Shown here: positions 60,609-64,000 of the stretch, one piece after another
Layout: each line of letters starts with the position of its first letter
Position numbering within the stretch: position 1 is the first letter of the stretch
Origin: DASRDU01 sp035560235
Lineage (GTDB): Bacteria > Acidobacteriota > Blastocatellia > RBC074
DNA: 64,000 nt
Assembly (NCBI GenBank): GCA_035560235.1
Contig: DATMAG010000113.1
Location: 1 to 64,000 of the forward strand
Direction of reading: 5' to 3'
Position numbers and translations under genes: made by a program
Notes under the pieces: model-generated
What the model was told of the DNA's origin: nothing
The model's database searches: none
The model's input: the letters and a program-made list of their open reading frames with translations, nothing else

Positions 60609-62021
60609 TTACTGCGGGCAGGTCAGAACCGTGACCGTGATTCTGATGCGGTAATCAATCGCGTAACTCAGCGCGCGCATTGTGCTGCCGCTGCTGAATC
60701 TGCCGTAGTTGAACTGTGCGCCGAGGACCGGCAGGTTGTCGGTCGGCGCGACTGAGAACCACGCAGTTGAGCCGGGTGGAATCAGGTCGCTGATTCCGGT
60801 GGGGGAGGGGCGCAGCGTTCCAATCTGGATGTCACGATAACAGACGCTGGTCGCGCTGACGTCAGCGCTCGTTGCGGTGCCGACGTTATTATTGCCGGTG
60901 ACGCGAAAGGTCGTGCCGGAAATTCCGCCTGTCAGATCAGGCAGCGGGCGAAAGACCATGAGCGTTGTTCTGTTGAGGCCGCCCGTCTGACTTGGGACGT
61001 CATCGGCCACGACCTGCGCCGGGAGCCGGTCATACATTGTGTCATCGAAGGCCATCTCAGCCACGCCGCTCGTCGGCGTCACCGCGCCGCCTGAGCGTTT
61101 GGCGACGGCCACTGCACTCAGCATCTGATCGTATGGCGCGCCGTTGACCGGATTGGGCTGCTTGACGGTCACGTTGCCCGTCAGCCAGTTGAACTGAATC
61201 GGCTGTCCGGACGAATCGCAGGCCACGGCAACCACATAGCCACGACTGCCCGGATCAATATCGCTCGCCAGCAGACTGACCGTATTGCGTGGGCCGAGGC
61301 AGAGCGTGTATTCCGCCGGCTGACAGGTGTTGTTGATCAGAAAGAGGCGCACATAAACGCTGTCGGTCAGATTCGTGTTGGAGAGGCTGAGCGAACTGTC
61401 CTCGCGGGCCGGGTTCGATGCGCTTGAGGTGTAGCGGCTGTAAAAAAGCACCGAACCGGGCTTCTGATCTCCGGGCCTGACGGCTGCCGAAATTGCTGCC
61501 AGTTTCAGATCAACCAGATTGAGCGGGCTGGAGGGACTCGTGGCAATGGCGCGCGACGGCGTGGCGATCACACCATCCGAGAGAGTCCATAACAACTGAT
61601 ACTGATTGAGCGCGGCGGCCACCGCGTCGAGATCGGCAATGCCCGGCGTCAGCGTGCTGCCGGGCAGCGGCTGCCCCGGGCCGACATTCGATCCCGTGGG
61701 ATAGAACGAAGCCACCGGCACAGGCGGCACCAGCCGGTCATTGCTGTAAGCCGCTGTGAACTTCAACTGGCTGGTGGCAACCACCGTGCTGCCGCGCAGC
61801 AGCGTCACCGAAAGAGTTGCGCCCGCCGGAACGTTGATCAGAATGGGCGATTGTACCAGCAGGCTCGAAAGCGACGAGGGCAGCGTCGTGACCTGTTCGA
61901 GCGTAAAGTAGTTGGCATCTCCCGCGCTGACCGGAATCAGCAGCAGGCTCAGAACGCAGCAGGTGAAAAGACCGCGCAGGGCCTTTCGCACAACGGGGCA
62001 AGAGGTAATGAAACGGGACAT
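60609..62021 (-). CDS. Exported protein of unknown function
   Basis: 470 residues from MSRFITSCPV (GGAGGT 4 nt upstream), with a signal peptide (about 1-33, CCVLSLLLIPVSAGD). The mature protein is beta-rich with Ser, Thr and Pro: LLVQSPILINVPAGATLSVT, DLDAVAAALNQYQLLWTLSD, a Cys-containing INNTCQPAEYTLCLGP pair that may form a disulfide, and later GVAEMAFDDTMYDRLPAQV. I do not recognise a family; it is of the secreted Ig-like kind found in Acidobacteriota. It ends after a conserved-looking ALSYAIDYRIRITVTVLTCP tail. The gene is isolated, convergent with the DHS-like gene. Confidence 0.72.
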   Translation of the reverse strand: MSRFITSCPVVRKALRGLFTCCVLSLLLIPVSAGDANYFTLEQVTTLPSSLSSLLVQSPILINVPAGATLSVTLLRGSTVVATSQLKFTAAYSNDRLVPPVPVASFYPTGSNVGPGQPLPGSTLTPGIADLDAVAAALNQYQLLWTLSDGVIATPSRAIATSPSSPLNLVDLKLAAISAAVRPGDQKPGSVLFYSRYTSSASNPAREDSSLSLSNTNLTDSVYVRLFLINNTCQPAEYTLCLGPRNTVSLLASDIDPGSRGYVVAVACDSSGQPIQFNWLTGNVTVKQPNPVNGAPYDQMLSAVAVAKRSGGAVTPTSGVAEMAFDDTMYDRLPAQVVADDVPSQTGGLNRTTLMVFRPLPDLTGGISGTTFRVTGNNNVGTATSADVSATSVCYRDIQIGTLRPSPTGISDLIPPGSTAWFSVAPTDNLPVLGAQFNYGRFSSGSTMRALSYAIDYRIRITVTVLTCPQ

Positions 62022-62220
62022 AGAAACCTCCGGATTGTTGACAGCACCGTCAGCGGCAGATGCGTGAGGCAGCCGCAATTGCCTGTTCGGACAGAGGAAG
62101 GAGCGAGTTGCTCCCGGGTTTTCAGCTCAATTGTCGGCGATTAGTGTGCGGGGGTGATGTTACTCAATCCTGAAACAGAAGCCAACCGCCGGAGGGGGGA
62201 AGAGGAAAATAAAACTGCGG

Positions 62221-62427
62221 CTACTGCCGGGAGCCGGAATCAGCGGCAGGCTGCGGCGAATCGCCCGCAGCATAATCCTCGCCGAGTCGCTCCCGCAGGA
62301 ACCTGATCGAATTGTCATAAGCCTCGGCAATCTGCCGTTCGCGGTAAGCCTCAAAATCAACCCACTCGTCGCCGCTCAGAACTTCCAGTCTGCCGGTTTC
62401 CTGATTTTCTCTGGTTTTCAGCCCCAT
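62221..62427 (-). CDS. Small hypothetical protein
   Basis: 68 residues, charged: MGLKTRENQETGRLEVLSGD, then EWVDFEAYRERQIAEAYDNS and a helical FLRERLGEDYAAG. The ordered WVDFEAYRERQIAEAYDNSI pattern suggests a real protein. No domain is known. GAGAG lies about 12 nt before the ATG. The next gene upstream on the same strand is a zinc-ribbon-like small gene, 19 nt away. Confidence 0.6.
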   Translation of the reverse strand: MGLKTRENQETGRLEVLSGDEWVDFEAYRERQIAEAYDNSIRFLRERLGEDYAAGDSPQPAADSGSRQ

Positions 62428-62446
62428 TGAAATGTGCTGCTCTCTT

Positions 62447-62674
62447 TCATTCCGATTTACTTTGAGATGAAGAATCGCCCGGTTCTCCCAGGCGAATCAG
62501 CGAGGCGCGCCTTTCGCCTTCAGTTTCGACCTTCTGCCAGCGCGTGCCGCACACGCGGCAGCGATATTGCGCCCCCTGCGCCGCCAGGCGTTCGAGGAAG
62601 CTGGAAATATAAGCCTGCGTCGCCGCTCCCTGCAAACGCTCGAACCGGTGACAGGCACATCCGCTTTCAGCCAT
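62447..62674 (-). CDS. Small protein with one CxxC zinc-binding pair
   Basis: 75 residues from MAESGCACHRFERLQGAA (AAGGA about 9 nt upstream). A C-x-C-H near the N-terminus and YRCRVCGTRWQKVE in the middle could bind one zinc. No named domain. The tail is Ser-rich. It lies in a minus-strand run after the PIN toxin gene (14 nt gap), with the other small gene downstream. Confidence 0.6.
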   Translation of the reverse strand: MAESGCACHRFERLQGAATQAYISSFLERLAAQGAQYRCRVCGTRWQKVETEGERRASLIRLGEPGDSSSQSKSE

Positions 62675-62688
62675 TGATCCGGTCCTTT

Positions 62689-63087
62689 TCACACTATCGT
62701 CATGGGCAGGGTTCTGCCGCGCACTGTTCGATCAAAATCGCTGTCGAAACTGACAATAATCAGATCGTATCTTTCAGCTGTGGCATATTGATATGAGTCA
62801 TCGAAGTCCAGTCTGAAACTGGTGGCAGCAGTAATAACCTGCTCCATTTCCAGTGGAGAGAGAGAAAGCTGAGTGATCCCGGCATTCACGATCATATCAT
62901 TGAGAAATTGACGAAAAACTTCAGGCTTGCGCTGACGCAGCAGGATCAGGCCAATGGAATGGAGGGCAAAATCAGTGATGAAGAATTCATGCTGATCGCC
63001 TTTCCGTAAGAAATCCTTTGCTTCATCGGCATGCGTCTGGTTCAGAAGGATTTCCAGAAAGATATTCGTGTCAATCAGCAGTCTCAT
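62689..63087 (-). CDS. PIN-domain toxin (VapC-like)
   Basis: 132 residues. It starts MRLLIDTNIFLEILLNQTHA (Asp6), followed by TDFALHSIGLIL and a C-terminal RLDFDDSYQYATAERYDLII with Asp acids, then SFDSDFDRTV; the PIN acids are recognisable. PIN toxins are Mg2+-dependent RNases. The ATG overlaps the stop of the upstream DUF2281 antitoxin gene by 4 nt (ATGA). The pair is complete, unlike the frameshifted one at 46410. The base composition is more A/T-rich than neighbours, suggesting transfer. Confidence 0.85.
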   Translation of the reverse strand: MRLLIDTNIFLEILLNQTHADEAKDFLRKGDQHEFFITDFALHSIGLILLRQRKPEVFRQFLNDMIVNAGITQLSLSPLEMEQVITAATSFRLDFDDSYQYATAERYDLIIVSFDSDFDRTVRGRTLPMTIV

Positions 63088-63308
63088 TCAGTTTCACTTC
63101 TCCAGCTTGTAATCTGATGCTGCAAGTCAACTGATGAATACTGCTCGCGCAGATCTTCCAAAGCGCCGGCCCAGTCAAACTTCGGCTGACGACGTGAACG
63201 GTTCTCCTGCTGATGAATCAGAAATTCGATATAGCTCCGAACCTCATTCTGTTTGTCAGGCGGTAGTTGCCTGAATAATTCTTCCATTGACTTCAACTGA
63301 TTCTGCAT
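63084..63308 (-). CDS. DUF2281-like antitoxin
   Basis: 74 residues from MQNQLKSMEELFRQLPPDKQ (GGAGG 7 nt upstream; a longer frame to 63605 has no such site). The LPPDKQNEVRSYIEFLIHQQ helix is typical of DUF2281 antitoxins. The C-terminal WAGALEDLREQYSSVDLQHQ tail is the expected toxin-binding end. It couples by 4 nt to the PIN toxin gene. Confidence 0.82.
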   Translation of the reverse strand: MQNQLKSMEELFRQLPPDKQNEVRSYIEFLIHQQENRSRRQPKFDWAGALEDLREQYSSVDLQHQITSWRSETE

Positions 63309-63390
63309 CCTGAATCCTCCCGCCGGATGATGAGCAATGCTCCCAAAGCATAGCAGATGCCAGGCCGGGCTTTGAAACCGAATGCGGTTG

Positions 63391-64000
63391 CTACGGCCTG
63401 AACTCCGCCACAACGGGCGTGTGGTCTGACGGGCGTTCAAGCGCGCGCGGAGTTTTGTCAATCCACGCATCAACGCACTGTGCGGCCAGCAGCGGCGTGA
63501 CCCAGATGTGATCAATCCGCAGCCCCTGATCGCGCCTGAAACTGCCTGACCGATAATCCCACCACGAATAATAACCCGGCTCGGGGTGATGCAGTCTGAA
63601 AGCATCCACGAAGCCCCAGTCCTGCACTGTTTTCAGCGCCTCGCGTTCCGGTTCGCTGCAGTGAATCCGTCCCGCCCACAGCAAGGGGTCGTGAACATCG
63701 CGGTCTTCCGGCGCGACGTTGAAGTCGCCGCACAGCAGCACCGGCTGCTGCGGATCGCAATGCTCGTCAAAATATCGCCGCAGCCGCCCGAGCCATTCGA
63801 GCTTGTAATAATATTTTTCCGCGCCGACCTCAGAGCCGTTCGGGATGTAAACGTTCACCACTCTGACCGGGCCGACGCGCGCCGCAATCAGACGGCGCGG
63901 AGCCTCGGCCTCTTCGCCGGGAAAACCGCGCTGCACTTCACTGAGCGGGGCTGCTGAAATGATTGCGACACCGTTATAGGAAGGCTGACCGAAGATTTCA
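63391..64000 (-). CDS. xthA: Exodeoxyribonuclease III (partial, N-terminus outside window)
   Basis: The last 203 residues of an exonuclease III (xth) protein; the N-terminus lies beyond 64000. Visible: the reading frame from the edge runs through EIFGQPSYNGVAIISAAPL, the RLIAARVGPVRVVNVYIPNG strand, LLCGDFNVAPEDRDVHDP (Asp/Asn catalytic), LRIDHIWV and the terminal SDHTPVVAEF with the catalytic His. It repairs abasic sites and removes 3' blocked ends. The gene is adjacent to the DUF2281/PIN pair by a gap of about 80 nt. Confidence 0.93.
   Translation of the reverse strand, partial: EIFGQPSYNGVAIISAAPLSEVQRGFPGEEAEAPRRLIAARVGPVRVVNVYIPNGSEVGAEKYYYKLEWLGRLRRYFDEHCDPQQPVLLCGDFNVAPEDRDVHDPLLWAGRIHCSEPEREALKTVQDWGFVDAFRLHHPEPGYYSWWDYRSGSFRRDQGLRIDHIWVTPLLAAQCVDAWIDKTPRALERPSDHTPVVAEFRP

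Overview
The window looks like a chromosomal segment of an Acidobacteriota bacterium, probably class Blastocatellia (an inference; no rRNA or phylogenetic marker was tested). The best clues are two secreted proteins ending in the C-terminal domain I recognise as TIGR03437 (the 'Solibacter' C-terminal domain, with a PLFFVSP-QINYQ-PPG core), an Oar-like TonB-dependent outer-membrane protein with a carboxypeptidase-regulatory domain, a giant NHL-repeat protein, and overall high G+C with many large exported proteins. Most genes are single or in pairs with good Shine-Dalgarno (SD) sites.

Layout. 1-5154 (minus): the 7TM part of a sensor protein cut by the window edge, a DUF2071 protein and a TonB receptor. 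5155-10800: an 1881-residue NHL/HYR/PKD protein. 10847-13488 (minus): alpha/beta hydrolase and HflX GTPase, the latter apparently starting at ATT. 13768-24183 (plus): TPR protein plus exported partner, ribbon-helix-helix-like protein, TrmH-type methyltransferase, FHA protein plus class B penicillin-binding protein, C-terminal processing protease, membrane-anchored unknown. 24592-34532: large GH2 enzyme with a heptamer repeat inside its reading frame, a duplicated-domain secreted protein, a dienelactone-hydrolase-like enzyme (minus) with a terminator-like leader, a sialidase-like protein, and small genes (YwbE, CWC). 34667-40489 (minus): tRNA-Thr(CGT) and two ABC exporter halves separated by an AT-rich ATPase/DUF4276 pair. 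40916-47276 (plus): CHRD/TIGR03437 protein, SdpI-like protein, metzincin-type protease, antitoxin with a frameshifted PIN toxin, Dabb protein. 47358-54493 (minus): Oar-like receptor, GNAT, Ser/Thr kinase. 54729-60495: Ca2+/H+ antiporter, HExxH exported protein (minus), a 72-residue protein, arginine decarboxylase with a leader peptide, and a deoxyhypusine-synthase-like protein. 60609-64000 (minus): exported unknown, two small genes, an intact PIN/DUF2281 pair, and exonuclease III cut by the window edge.

How genes work together. SpeA plus the DHS-like protein suggest polyamine metabolism. FHA/DUF3662 plus PBP suggest phospho-regulated wall synthesis. The two ABC halves have complementary degenerate motifs and should form one heterodimer, so the ATPase/DUF4276 pair between them looks like an inserted cassette and is the best candidate for an under-described (possibly defence) system. 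Gene ends are decorated with several families of imperfect palindromic repeats, two of which recur within the window.
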